Of a stretch of DNA of 55,732 nt, positions 41,704 through 50,161 are shown piece by piece. Position 1 is the first letter of the stretch. Each line of letters opens with the position of its first letter. This DNA is from an uncultured Mucilaginibacter sp. (GTDB taxonomy: Bacteria; Bacteroidota; Bacteroidia; Sphingobacteriales; Sphingobacteriaceae): positions 1-55,732 of the forward strand of contig NZ_CAITNG010000064.1 in NCBI RefSeq assembly GCF_903893715.1. The letters run 5' to 3'. Below the pieces are notes generated by a model that worked only from the letters and a program-made list of their open reading frames with translations, made no database searches and was not told the DNA's origin. The position numbers and the translations under genes were made by a program.

Positions 41704-41769
41704 AAAGCGGTTCCTGCCCTGAATTATCGACGATATTTATTCGAAAAATATATCAGCAGAAACCGCTTT
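41704..41769. terminator. Shared terminator between convergent SDR and DinB genes
   Basis: AAAGCGGTTCCTG pairs with CAGAAACCGCTTT (one mismatch) over a 40-base loop; A-run on the left and TTTGTTTG on the right, so it can serve both strands. Confidence 0.75.
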
Positions 41770-41793
41770 GTTTGTAGTGATATAATGTGCCTC

Positions 41794-42315
41794 TTAAAAC
41801 AACATCTCTCCCGGTGGGGTAACCCCCTTTAAACGCAGGTAAACTGTTGTTTGTCCACGATGGTGTGTTTGGTGTTCAAATGCTTTTGCCAATAACTGCC
41901 CCTTGGTAACTTTCTGCCCTTCGGCTGTTACCATATCCTGCATCTGCTCGGCAGTCATGCCTTTTATAGCGTTGATTGCATAATCATAGCTGTCCATAAC
42001 GGCCTTGGTGGTTTCCTCTTTGGTTTGCGCAACAGTCTTTTCAATCGATTTTTGTCCGAAACTGCTTGGCGTGCCGCTTGCGGTTGACAAAAAGAAATAG
42101 TTGGCATCGGCCAGGTGCAGCATTTGAGCAGCGAAAGTGCGCACTTCGGGCGTAGCTTTAAAAGCGTAGCCATCGGCGGGCATAGCATCCAAATACGCTT
42201 TGGTGTAAGCTTTGGCCCGGATCCATTCGCCCACTACCTGGTCTTTGGTCATTTGTGCGAAAACCGATGTGCTGGCAACCGTCAGCATGGTAAACATTAA
42301 GAATAGCTTTTTCAT
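41794..42315 (-). CDS. Secreted DinB-family protein
   Basis: 173 residues with a signal peptide (1-20, VFAQ). Four-helix bundle of the DinB/YfiT superfamily; metal triad His67, His148 and His152 (FEHQTHHRGQ) is intact. Most DinB members are cytosolic; a periplasmic one is less common but known in this phylum. A second, cytosolic DinB protein is at 46052. Function is probably a metal-dependent thiol or hydrolase reaction; not known. Confidence 0.9.
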   Translation of the reverse strand: MKKLFLMFTMLTVASTSVFAQMTKDQVVGEWIRAKAYTKAYLDAMPADGYAFKATPEVRTFAAQMLHLADANYFFLSTASGTPSSFGQKSIEKTVAQTKEETTKAVMDSYDYAINAIKGMTAEQMQDMVTAEGQKVTKGQLLAKAFEHQTHHRGQTTVYLRLKGVTPPGEMLF

Positions 42316-42399
42316 GATTGGTTTTTTTTGTGAAATGTGAAAACTTGCTTTTAGTTTTAGTTTAAAACTAAGATACTAATATCGGGTTTTTGTTACATC

Positions 42400-42421
42400 A
42401 AAAAGGAGCTCTCAGGCTCCC
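42400..42421 (-). terminator. Terminator of the NtrC-type gene
   Basis: On the minus strand GGAGC, CTGAGA loop, GCTCC, then TTTTTGAT. Confidence 0.75.
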
Positions 42422-42424
42422 TCT

Positions 42425-42459
42425 TTTTGACTTTTGAATTTTAACTTCTGAATTGATTT
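42425..42459. repeat. Heptad array (TTTTGAC type) next to the NtrC stop
   Basis: Five 7-base units, such as TTTTGAC and TTCTGAA. The last unit runs into the stop codon of the response regulator. Confidence 0.65.
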
Positions 42460-43831
42460 ATTCCCCCCGTTTCAAACCGTACTTCTCTATCTTACTGTAC
42501 AGGTGGCTGCGTTGTATGTCGATATCGTCAGCCGTTTTCGATACGTTCCAGTTGTTCTTTTCGAGTTTGAACTTGATATACTCGCGCTCAGCATAATCCT
42601 TATATTCCTGGAAGTTTTTAAACTGGTCGAAATCCGTTTGTGATGAACCTGCAGCAACTGCCGCCACCGGCGATGATGGATTGGCGAAAGCTCGCACATC
42701 ATTATCGGTAATGGTTTTATCGCTCAGGATAATAAGGCGTTCTATCATATTGCGCAGCTCGCGGATATTGCCTGTCCATGGCAAAGCACGTAAGGCTTCT
42801 AAAGCTGGTTCCGAAATCCGCTTTACCGGCATGCCGTAGTCGTTACATATCTCTTCCAAAAAGCTTTGCGCAAGCAAACTAATATCGTCCTTGCGTTCGG
42901 TTAATGGCGGTACATGTATCAATATCACGCTCAAGCGGTGGTAAAGGTCCATCCTGAAGTTACCTGCTTCTATTTCTTTCAGCAGGTCTTTGTTGGTTGC
43001 TGCAATCACGCGTACATCAACCTCAATTTCCTTTTCGCCGCCCACACGACTGATTTTGTTTTCCTGCAGCGCCCGCAATACTTTGGCTTGCGCCGATTGG
43101 CTCATATCACCAATCTCGTCCAAAAACAAAGTGCCGCCGCTTGCCGACTCAAACTTGCCGATGCGTTGTTTGATAGCCGATGTGAACGAACCTTTTTCGT
43201 GCCCGAACAGTTCGCTTTCTATCAATTCGGAAGGGATGGCAGCGCAGTTTACCTCGATGAGCGGTGCATTGTTGCGGTGCGATTTTTCGTGCAGCCAGCG
43301 TGCCACAAGTTCTTTACCACTGCCATTGGCGCCGGTAATCAATACGCGGGCATCGGTCGGGGCAACACGGTCAATGGTTTCTTTGATCTTCCCGATAGCT
43401 TGCGATTCGCCCAGTATTTCGCGTGTTTTGGATACTTTACGCTTTAAAACCTTGGTTTCGGTAACCAATGAGCCGCGGTCCAAAGCGTTGCGCACAGTAA
43501 TAAGCAAACGGTTCAGGTCGGGTGGTTTGGATATAAAATCGAAAGCGCCTTTCTTGCTGGCTTCAACCGCCGTTTCAATCGTCCCATGGCCCGATATCAT
43601 AATGAATGGCAGATCGGGCTTAATGCTCAAGCCTTCCGACAGTACTTCCATACCGTCCATCTTATTCATCTTGATATCGCACAGAACCAGGTCGTAATCG
43701 TTCTTTTGGATGAGTTCGAGACCGTCGACTCCGTTGTCAATATCTTCAACGGTGTAATCTTCGTACTCTAATATTTCGCGCAGGGTATTGCGTATCGCAC
43801 GTTCATCATCAATAATCAGGATTTTTGCCAT
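42458..43831 (-). CDS. NtrC-type response regulator with altered sigma-54 loop
   Basis: 457 residues. Receiver domain 1-120 with Asp8, Asp9, the phospho-acceptor Asp52 and Lys102; AAA+ domain with Walker A TGANGSGKE (166-174) and Walker B GGTLFLDEIGD (232-242); C-terminal Fis-like helix-turn-helix WNVSKTADDIDIQRSHLYSK. The sigma-54 contact loop, normally GAFTGA, reads GSFTSA at 214-219. Phe and Thr, the key contacts, are kept. No histidine kinase gene is adjacent. It probably controls sigma-54 promoters elsewhere; target not known. Confidence 0.95.
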   Translation of the reverse strand: MAKILIIDDERAIRNTLREILEYEDYTVEDIDNGVDGLELIQKNDYDLVLCDIKMNKMDGMEVLSEGLSIKPDLPFIMISGHGTIETAVEASKKGAFDFISKPPDLNRLLITVRNALDRGSLVTETKVLKRKVSKTREILGESQAIGKIKETIDRVAPTDARVLITGANGSGKELVARWLHEKSHRNNAPLIEVNCAAIPSELIESELFGHEKGSFTSAIKQRIGKFESASGGTLFLDEIGDMSQSAQAKVLRALQENKISRVGGEKEIEVDVRVIAATNKDLLKEIEAGNFRMDLYHRLSVILIHVPPLTERKDDISLLAQSFLEEICNDYGMPVKRISEPALEALRALPWTGNIRELRNMIERLIILSDKTITDNDVRAFANPSSPVAAVAAGSSQTDFDQFKNFQEYKDYAEREYIKFKLEKNNWNVSKTADDIDIQRSHLYSKIEKYGLKRGE

Positions 43832-43939
43832 AAAGTAATAAGGTTGTCGTTATAAAAACGATGCTTTCGCATCAGCCAATATAAACATTCTATGATGTAT
43901 AGAAAACTAAACACAAAAAGGCCAATAGTGTTTTTGGTT

Positions 43940-43979
43940 TTTAAAAAAATAAAATCCCTTCGCTTTGGCGAAGGGATTT
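43940..43979 (-). terminator. Terminator of rnpB
   Basis: AAATCCCTTCGC, TTTG loop, GCGAAGGGATTT, perfect 12-base stem; on the minus strand followed by TTTTATTTTTTT. Nine bases after the rnpB 3' end. Confidence 0.92.
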
Positions 43980-43987
43980 AAATTCCA

Positions 43988-44390
43988 GTAAGCAGGCCTG
44001 TAAGCCGGGTTCTGTTCCCCTTTGCAGGGTTCCTATCATTAATCTGCCCCCGGCATCGCTACCGGGATGTAACAACCTACCCATCCCAACGCTAATATCC
44101 CAAAGGACACTAAACGGGAGCGAGCAGCTCCGCTTTCGGGACCTATTTGGTTTTTCAACTCCTGGGGTTTACCGCAATGCATGTTGCCATACAAGGCCGT
44201 GAGCTCTTACCTCGCGTTTTCACCCTTACTCCCGTCCCGATAGCTATCGGGATTGGGAGCGGTTTATTTTCTGTGGCACTTGCCGTCGCCAACTGGTGGC
44301 GCCTTCCCGTTAGGAAGCAGGATGCTCTGTGTTGCCCGGACTTTCCTCCACCCGCCAATCGACGGGCAGCGATAGGACGGTCTGCTTTAG
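43988..44390 (-). ncRNA. rnpB: RNase P RNA, bacterial type A
   Basis: Catalytic RNA that trims the 5' leader of tRNA precursors. On the minus strand the P1 helix is AAGCAG (44387-44382) with CUGCUU (43995-43990). The conserved GAGGAAAGUCCGGGC (P4/J3-4 region) starts near 44353, ACAGAAA near 44276 and GUAAGGGUGAAA near 44230, and AGAACCCGGCUUA is at the 3' end near 44010. About 400 nt. The P12 stem contains the 16-base palindrome of 44236-44251. A strong terminator follows. Confidence 0.95.
44236..44251. repeat. 16-base palindrome inside rnpB P12, copy 2
   Basis: CCCGATAGCTATCGGG lies between CTCCC and GGGAG arms, and so extends the P12 hairpin. It is identical to the intergenic copies. Confidence 0.9.
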
Positions 44391-44410
44391 CACAAAGGTA
44401 CAGTTTTTAT

Positions 44411-44445
44411 GTAAGATGGAAGATGTAAAACGGAAGATGTAGTTT
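44411..44445. repeat. Heptad array (GGAAGAT type) beside rnpB
   Basis: Five units with exact 7-base steps: GTAAGAT, GGAAGAT (twice), GTAAAAC and GTAGTTT. It lies between the rnpB 5' end and the cytochrome c stop, in the rnpB promoter area. Confidence 0.75.
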
Positions 44446-44450
44446 CCGCT

Positions 44451-44876
44451 TCAATTGCAATTAGACCAATCCGCATTCACTTTCGGTGCATCTATCAATC
44501 CCAATTTATTACCAAACGAATTGGTTACATAGGTCAATATCTCAGCTACCTCAATAGCACTCAGGTTGTCCTGAGCGGGCATTTTGCTGTTAAATGTTTT
44601 ACCCGCCAGGATAACAGGCCCGCTGGCTCCGTTTTTTACAAAGCAGGGCAGTTTCGTGATGTTTTTTTTCAGGTAAACCGAATCGCTGAAAGGGGGTATC
44701 AATTGCCCAAGGCCTTCGCCATTCATACCATGGCAGTTTTGGCACTTGGTCTGGTATAGCAATGAACCCGAAGTATAGTACCGGTTAAATGTCATGTCGC
44801 TCTCGCTTTGGCACGATGAAACAATGGCTGCAATGGTGATAAACAGCGCAATAATAAACAAGAACTTCGCCTTCAT
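44451..44876 (-). CDS. Cytochrome c lipoprotein
   Basis: 141 residues; lipobox IVSSC with lipid cysteine 22. One heme c site CQNCH (45-49) with Met99 in NSKMPAQ as the likely sixth ligand. Class I cytochrome c in the periplasm. It is the last of three same-strand genes, 7 bases after the SCO gene, which suggests delivery of electrons in a copper-oxidase context. Confidence 0.92.
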   Translation of the reverse strand: MKAKFLFIIALFITIAAIVSSCQSESDMTFNRYYTSGSLLYQTKCQNCHGMNGEGLGQLIPPFSDSVYLKKNITKLPCFVKNGASGPVILAGKTFNSKMPAQDNLSAIEVAEILTYVTNSFGNKLGLIDAPKVNADWSNCN

Positions 44877-44883
44877 AAAATGA

Positions 44884-45510
44884 TTACTCTTGTTCCAAAG
44901 TATGCATATCCGCTATCAGCTGTTTTACGGCGTTCACGTCGGTGCCATCATACGCTCCGCGAATGCGTTTTTGTTTGTCGATAAGCACAAACCAGCCCTG
45001 GTGCACGTAGCCGCCTTCGCCTTTATCATTCACGGCTACTAAATAATGTTTTTCGGCCAATGTGTAGGTAGCTTCTTTTGGGCCTAACAGCAACCACCAC
45101 GAGTTACCACTAATGCCCAGCTTATCTGCGTACTCTTTCAGCACGGGTATGGTATCGTGCCGCGGGTCGATAGTGTGCGATAATATTTTAACCCCGCTAT
45201 CGGCCTTAAACTCGTTATAAACTGCCAGCATATTGCGCTGCATAATCGGGCATATATTGGGGCAGCTGGTAAAAAAGAAATCGGCCACGTAAATTTTTCC
45301 GTCAAGGTCTTTTTCGGTAATGGTTTTGCCATATTGGTTTACAAACGTAAAAGGCGGTATGGTTTTGTATATCGTGTCCACCTCGGTTTTACCGTCAACG
45401 GTTTTACTTACCGTTTGGCGTTCGCCGTAAATAGGCAGTATTTTTTTATCGGGATGACTGCAACTTGCCAAAAAAACAATGGCGAAAATAGCATATAGGG
45501 CGTTTTTCAT
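44884..45510 (-). CDS. SCO1/SenC-family copper protein, lipoprotein
   Basis: 208 residues; lipid cysteine 17 (LASC). Thioredoxin fold with the copper site Cys83-x3-Cys87 (SCPNIC) and His170 (GGYVHQGW). Inserts copper into the CuA site of cytochrome oxidase or protects against oxidants. Overlaps the upstream lipoprotein gene by four bases and is followed at 7 bases by the cytochrome c gene. Confidence 0.94.
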   Translation of the reverse strand: MKNALYAIFAIVFLASCSHPDKKILPIYGERQTVSKTVDGKTEVDTIYKTIPPFTFVNQYGKTITEKDLDGKIYVADFFFTSCPNICPIMQRNMLAVYNEFKADSGVKILSHTIDPRHDTIPVLKEYADKLGISGNSWWLLLGPKEATYTLAEKHYLVAVNDKGEGGYVHQGWFVLIDKQKRIRGAYDGTDVNAVKQLIADMHTLEQE

Positions 45511-45920
45511 TTTTTCTTTATTTTATCAAGATAAGCGGCCGATGCAGTCGTGGCATCAACCAGCATCGAGTCCACCTGTTTTACTTTAACCTGTTGCTGT
45601 TGCAGATACGTCATTATCTCGTCGTGGCTTTTGCCCGTGTAGTCCAACGAAAATCCCTTCATCCAGTCGCTCATGGCGTCGTCGGCTTTTATCAGTTGGG
45701 TACTCAGTTGGCTTAGTTGCTGTTTGTCTGTTTTAAGGCTGTCGGCTTTGTGTATCAGGGTATCCAGTTTCATCTTGTTCACCATAGCTTTTTCATCATC
45801 GCCCATCACCTTGTCGTGAAAATCAAGTATTTGTTGCTGTAATGCCTTTTCCTGTTTTTTGTTATCGTTGCAGGCGCTCAACGTTAAAGCGATTACAGCT
45901 ATGGTTAGAATTTTTTTCAT
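45507..45920 (-). CDS. Coiled-coil lipoprotein, first gene of the SCO operon
   Basis: 137 residues; lipobox LSAC with cysteine 17. The mature part is a long charged coiled coil (about 22-135) of a type often called 'viral A-type inclusion protein' in Bacteroidota annotation. Located before SCO with a four-base overlap (ATGA). It may be a periplasmic spacer or helper of the SCO protein; that is inference. Confidence 0.75.
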   Translation of the reverse strand: MKKILTIAVIALTLSACNDNKKQEKALQQQILDFHDKVMGDDEKAMVNKMKLDTLIHKADSLKTDKQQLSQLSTQLIKADDAMSDWMKGFSLDYTGKSHDEIMTYLQQQQVKVKQVDSMLVDATTASAAYLDKIKKK

Positions 45921-46021
45921 AACGAGTAGATTTTAAATATGTTCGAATGTCTGTTTATTAGCATACGAGTACAAATATATGAATACGATGAAGCCATTTG
46001 CATATCCGCACATTTTCTCAT

Positions 46022-46037
46022 CCCGATAGCTATCGGG
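46022..46037. repeat. 16-base palindrome, copy 3
   Basis: CCCGATAGCTATCGGG between the divergent-looking SCO operon and the DinB gene, 14 bases from the DinB stop. Confidence 0.85.
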
Positions 46038-46051
46038 AGCACATTGAAAAA

Positions 46052-46504
46052 TCATCTGCGCACATATACAATAAAATCTAATGGTGACAAGACAAATCCC
46101 TCTTCCTTCATCTGCACCATCAAGCCACCACGATGGTGCGTACCATGATTGATGACATGCGTCATAATGTCCACCAGTTTGGTATCAAAGGTATCGCCTG
46201 CCGAATTGGTATAATGCACGGTGTTATTAAAATCTGTTTCCTGCAGGTCATCAATAAAACCAAGCCAGTCGCGGTTGCAGCTTACCATATCAGTTTGCAT
46301 TTCGTGCGGCAGCAACTCTGCCCAAACAGCCGTACTTTGCGGTAAGCCCATCACCCGGTCGAGCCAAATACGCTGCGCCGATATCATGTGCGAAAATACC
46401 TCGTAAATACGCTCGTTTTGCGGAAACTGGTGTTCAAACTTATCAAGTAAAACCTGGTTGGCCCATCGGTCGTACTCGAAAAGTTGTTTAAAGTAGTGTT
46501 TCAT
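46052..46504 (-). CDS. DinB-family protein, cytosolic
   Basis: 150 residues, four-helix bundle. Metal ligands His39, His120 and His124 (VINHGTHHRGG) are in place. No signal peptide. Related to 41794 only at superfamily level. Member of the DinB/YfiT family that uses bacillithiol, mycothiol or similar; reaction unknown here. Confidence 0.9.
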   Translation of the reverse strand: MKHYFKQLFEYDRWANQVLLDKFEHQFPQNERIYEVFSHMISAQRIWLDRVMGLPQSTAVWAELLPHEMQTDMVSCNRDWLGFIDDLQETDFNNTVHYTNSAGDTFDTKLVDIMTHVINHGTHHRGGLMVQMKEEGFVLSPLDFIVYVRR

Positions 46505-46514
46505 GGTCGTCTAC

Positions 46515-46618
46515 TTATGGGTAAATATGGGTGTTTTGTAGTTTTATTTCGAATGTCGAATGTGGAATCCCGATAGCTATCGGGACGAATTTAGTTATGG
46601 GTAAATATGGGTGTTTTT
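46515..46618. repeat. Mixed repeat block with palindrome copy 4
   Basis: Two direct copies of TTATGGGTAAATATGGGTG with TTTT behind, at 46515-46537 and 46595-46617, exactly 80 bases apart. Between them are three GAATGTC-type heptads (46551-46571) whose last unit merges into the palindrome CCCGATAGCTATCGGG at 46569-46584. No gene in 46505-46741. Confidence 0.8.
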
Positions 46619-46741
46619 AAAATACTTTTTACGCATTTCAACTTTAACGCCCAATCCATACAATATACAAAATTTCGACCGGTTTACCAAATCTGTTTTA
46701 TCATCTGCACATTTTCTCATTTGCAGATATGCAAATTCAAA

Positions 46742-48592
46742 TTAGGTTAGCGGGCCTTCAGTTACATACTGCAATCCGCTCAAATACTTATACAATCCGC
46801 CTTCGTTTTTTACCAACTCATCATGACTGCCCCGTTCAATAATTTCGCCTTTTTCCAGTACAATGATCTGGTCGGCCTCGCGGATGGTGGATAGCCGGTG
46901 TGCTATGATAATGGAGGTCCGGTTTTTCATCAGCACCTCCAAAGCCTCCTGCACCAAACGTTCCGATTCCGAATCGAGCGACGAGGTGGCTTCGTCCAAT
47001 ATCAATATAGCCGGGTTTTTTAACAATGCTCTGGCAATGGCGATACGCTGTCTTTGCCCGCCCGATAGTTTTACACCGCGTTCGCCAACAATGGTATCAT
47101 AAGCTTCCGGGAACCCCGTTACAAAATCGTGAGCGTTGGCTTGTTTGGCTGCTTGTATAATTTCTTCTTCGCTTGCGCTCAGTTTGCCATAGGCTATATT
47201 GTCGCGTATGCTGCCGCCAAACAGCATCACATCTTGGGGCACAACGGCCACCTGGTTGCGTATGTCGGTTAAAAGGTATTCCGCGGCCGGTTTACCATCA
47301 AACAAGAGCTCACCGCTTTGCGGATGATAAAACTGGAGTATCAATGCCGCCGTTGTCGATTTCCCCGAACCACTTGGCCCAACAATGGCCACCTTTTGTC
47401 CGGCTTTGGCCTCGAACGATACGCCCTTTAATACTTCTATTTCCGGTCGTGAAGGATAATGAAATTGCACATCCCTGAATTCCAGGTTGCCTTCAATCTT
47501 TTCTTTAATGGCATTGTCAGTTTCGTTGATGGAGATATTCTCGCCTTTTTCATCCAGTATCTCCAATACGCGTTCGCTGGCGCCTATGGCCCTTTGCATG
47601 CTGGCATAAAGTTCGGGCAGGTTGCCCATGGCAGCCGATACAAACGCCGAGTACAATATAAAGCCAAACAATGCCGGGAAGGTAAAGCCGCTGGTCGGGT
47701 CGCCAATTAAGGTAGCGCCATACCATATCATACAAAAAATACCACCAAACATCACAAACGTAATGAATGAGGAGAACAAACCCCGGAATATGGAACCTTT
47801 AATGGATAAGCGTACCACGTCCTTAATAATATCGGTATACCGTTTAGCCTCAAAGGCTTCGTTTACAAATGCTTTTACATTGGCAATGCCTTGCAGTGTT
47901 TCTTCAACTACTGTGTTCGATTCTGCCAGTTTATCCTGCGTTTCGCGGGCCAGTTTGCGGATGAAACGCCCAAAATATTTTGCAGATATAATTAAAATAG
48001 GGATGCTCAATATCATCACGGCGGTCAGCCTGGGCGATATGATGACCAAAAAGGTAAGGCCACCGATAATGATGATGGTTTGCCTGATCATTTCGGCGAA
48101 GATGCTCGTAATGGCATCCTGTATCTGCGAAAGGTCGGCACTGATACGGCTGTTCAGTTCGCCAACCCTGCGGTTGGAAAAAAAGTTCATATCGAGGGTA
48201 ATGAGTTTAAAAAAAGTGTCGCGGCGAATATCCGCAACGGTTTTTTCGGATACCTGAACAAAAAAAGTTACCCGGAAAAAAGATACGATCGCGCCGATCA
48301 GTTGAATACACATGGCGCCCAGGCCCACGTACATCAAACTTCTGAATTGTTTGGGTATGACCTGGTTATAACGCCCCTGGGTAGCATCAAGCAAGGCCTT
48401 TAAAAAAGCCGGAAAGGCCAGTTGTGTTAGGCTTGCTATAACCAAAAAGAAAAAACCTGCTATAAATTTAGCCCTGTAAGGTTTTACATAACTTAATAAC
48501 TTACCAAATTTCTGCAAACTTTCTTTACTGAGTTTTGCTTTAGGAAGGTCTTTTTTTGATAACGTTCCGCTGTTTAAATTACCTCTTGCCAT
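46742..48592 (-). CDS. ABC exporter, fused membrane and ATPase domains
   Basis: 616 residues. Six membrane segments in 40-330 and a nucleotide-binding domain from about 365: Walker A GPSGSGKST, signature LSGGQRQRIA, Walker B ILILDEATSSLD and the H-loop AHRLST. Half-transporter of the MsbA/BmrA type that works as a homodimer; lipid A or drug transport are both possible. Not in an operon. Confidence 0.95.
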   Translation of the reverse strand: MARGNLNSGTLSKKDLPKAKLSKESLQKFGKLLSYVKPYRAKFIAGFFFLVIASLTQLAFPAFLKALLDATQGRYNQVIPKQFRSLMYVGLGAMCIQLIGAIVSFFRVTFFVQVSEKTVADIRRDTFFKLITLDMNFFSNRRVGELNSRISADLSQIQDAITSIFAEMIRQTIIIIGGLTFLVIISPRLTAVMILSIPILIISAKYFGRFIRKLARETQDKLAESNTVVEETLQGIANVKAFVNEAFEAKRYTDIIKDVVRLSIKGSIFRGLFSSFITFVMFGGIFCMIWYGATLIGDPTSGFTFPALFGFILYSAFVSAAMGNLPELYASMQRAIGASERVLEILDEKGENISINETDNAIKEKIEGNLEFRDVQFHYPSRPEIEVLKGVSFEAKAGQKVAIVGPSGSGKSTTAALILQFYHPQSGELLFDGKPAAEYLLTDIRNQVAVVPQDVMLFGGSIRDNIAYGKLSASEEEIIQAAKQANAHDFVTGFPEAYDTIVGERGVKLSGGQRQRIAIARALLKNPAILILDEATSSLDSESERLVQEALEVLMKNRTSIIIAHRLSTIREADQIIVLEKGEIIERGSHDELVKNEGGLYKYLSGLQYVTEGPLT

Positions 48593-48752
48593 GTATGTTT
48601 AATGTGCTGATGAAAGATAGCAAAAATAACCCTAACGGTATCTCCATTTTCTGCTTTGCTGATAAAAAACAAAAATTGACATAATAATGAGTACCGGGAT
48701 AGTTTGCTATCAGGCGAGTAGACGTGTCGTACGCCAAATTACTTTAAATTTT

Positions 48753-49271
48753 CTAATATCTTTTTCGTCTCTTTCTGCGAGAAAACAGAAATATCGAGAT
48801 CAGGGCCAAGGTAATAATCAGGATAAGATAATATCCCTGACGTTTTTCAAAGGCGTTTTCCTCTTCTTTTTGCTGTTTGAGCAGCAACTCGTTTTGTGCC
48901 CGCAGTTTATTGATAGTGAGCATATAACCCGGTATCAGGTTTTCCGATTCCTGCGAATGTTGCTGCACCTGGTTTTGCTGAAAGGTTTTATAATCGAACA
49001 GCACTTTCAGTTCTTTAAAGATAGAATCGTCGGTACGTACAATATCCATCAAAATTTCGCCGGAGTGCTTGATGTCTTTTTTGGTTTGCCAGCCAAATAT
49101 GCCGGTATGTTCGTCCAAACTTTTGGTGTATTGACTAAATTTTTCGCTGCGCTGTGCCAGCATGTTGTTTATCCGTTGCCGCTGTAGCTGATAAGCCACC
49201 GAATCTGGGTTTTGCGCAAACAGGCACGCAAAAGGTGCCAGTAAAAAAAGGCAGAACAATAATTTTTTCAT
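48753..49271 (-). CDS. Secreted coiled-coil protein with C-terminal membrane anchor
   Basis: 172 residues. Signal peptide (1-19), then a helical, Gln-rich region with coiled coil (about 23-140), then one membrane segment (about 146-163) and a basic tail RRKRRKRY, so the body faces the periplasm. No domain recognised. Starts 12 bases after the SAM-enzyme gene and is probably co-transcribed with it. Confidence 0.8.
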   Translation of the reverse strand: MKKLLFCLFLLAPFACLFAQNPDSVAYQLQRQRINNMLAQRSEKFSQYTKSLDEHTGIFGWQTKKDIKHSGEILMDIVRTDDSIFKELKVLFDYKTFQQNQVQQHSQESENLIPGYMLTINKLRAQNELLLKQQKEEENAFEKRQGYYLILIITLALISIFLFSRRKRRKRY

Positions 49272-49283
49272 TACAATAAAGCT

Positions 49284-50060
49284 TTACTGGAAATCGATGA
49301 TTACGCTATCGCCCAGGTTCAACCCTAATAACCCGCTGGCGTTCCCTTTGTTTATGGCAATTTCCAAATGGTCGCTAATGCCAAACAAACACAGCTTTTC
49401 TCCTTCGGGCACCTCGTTATAATGCCAGCTCAGGTGAGTAATGGTTTCATTGCGTTTAAAGTACAAAACAAAGCGTCTGTTACTTTGCACCCTGCTAAAA
49501 AACTCCTTGGTAATATTGGTAATCACGTTTTGGAACGAGTCTATATAGATAACACTGCCTTTAATGGTGTTTTTCTCCACAACAGGGGCAAGGTTCATTT
49601 TCTTTTCAAATGCCGTTACCGGGATACCTATACCGGTAAGCGCGCCGCCTTTGGCCAAATGGCAGGCTGCTTTTACAAAAACATCGGCAATGGGGAAGTG
49701 CAGAAACTTAAGGTCCTGCATAATGTTGATTTCCACAATTTCCTGTGCTTCGGCGTCAAACATCAGCGAAAATATGCCGTTATCGGCACCCACAAAAAAA
49801 TGGTTTTTATATCTTACAGCCAGGTATCGGGTATGTTCGCTGTACACCGTATCTATGCCAATAAGGTGAACTGTATCGTCAGGAAAATAATGAAAACTAT
49901 TTTTTAAAATGAATGCGGCTTGTTGTACATTAAACGCGGCAACGGAATGGGTAATATCAACAATGGTAACCGTTGGTTCCAACTTTAAAATACTACCTTT
50001 AAGGGCGGCCTGATAAATATCTTTATCGCCCAAATCAGTAGTTAAAGTTATAATTGCCAT
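49284..50060 (-). CDS. SAM hydroxide adenosyltransferase (DUF62)
   Basis: 258 residues. Family of the fluorinase and of bacterial SAM hydrolases, which turn S-adenosylmethionine and water into adenosine and methionine. Seen: LTTDLGDKD (6-14), FPDDTVHLIGID (about 59) and the nucleoside-binding GADNGIFSL (about 91). The chlorinase/fluorinase specificity loop is absent as far as I can tell, so hydroxide is the likely nucleophile. Divergent from phoH, 101 bases apart. Confidence 0.9.
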   Translation of the reverse strand: MAIITLTTDLGDKDIYQAALKGSILKLEPTVTIVDITHSVAAFNVQQAAFILKNSFHYFPDDTVHLIGIDTVYSEHTRYLAVRYKNHFFVGADNGIFSLMFDAEAQEIVEINIMQDLKFLHFPIADVFVKAACHLAKGGALTGIGIPVTAFEKKMNLAPVVEKNTIKGSVIYIDSFQNVITNITKEFFSRVQSNRRFVLYFKRNETITHLSWHYNEVPEGEKLCLFGISDHLEIAINKGNASGLLGLNLGDSVIIDFQ

Positions 50061-50161
50061 TAAATTTTAAAAATATATTTACTAATCTTGTAATCAAGAA
50101 AAACCAGCTGCAAATATTCAAATTTAATCCACAAAATCCGCATCTTAAATAAATCCATAGC

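Noticed and set aside
42990..43697. 235-codon frame opposite the NtrC-type gene
   Set aside because: Antisense shadow; Ser/Leu-rich translation with no domain, as expected from a GC-biased third position.
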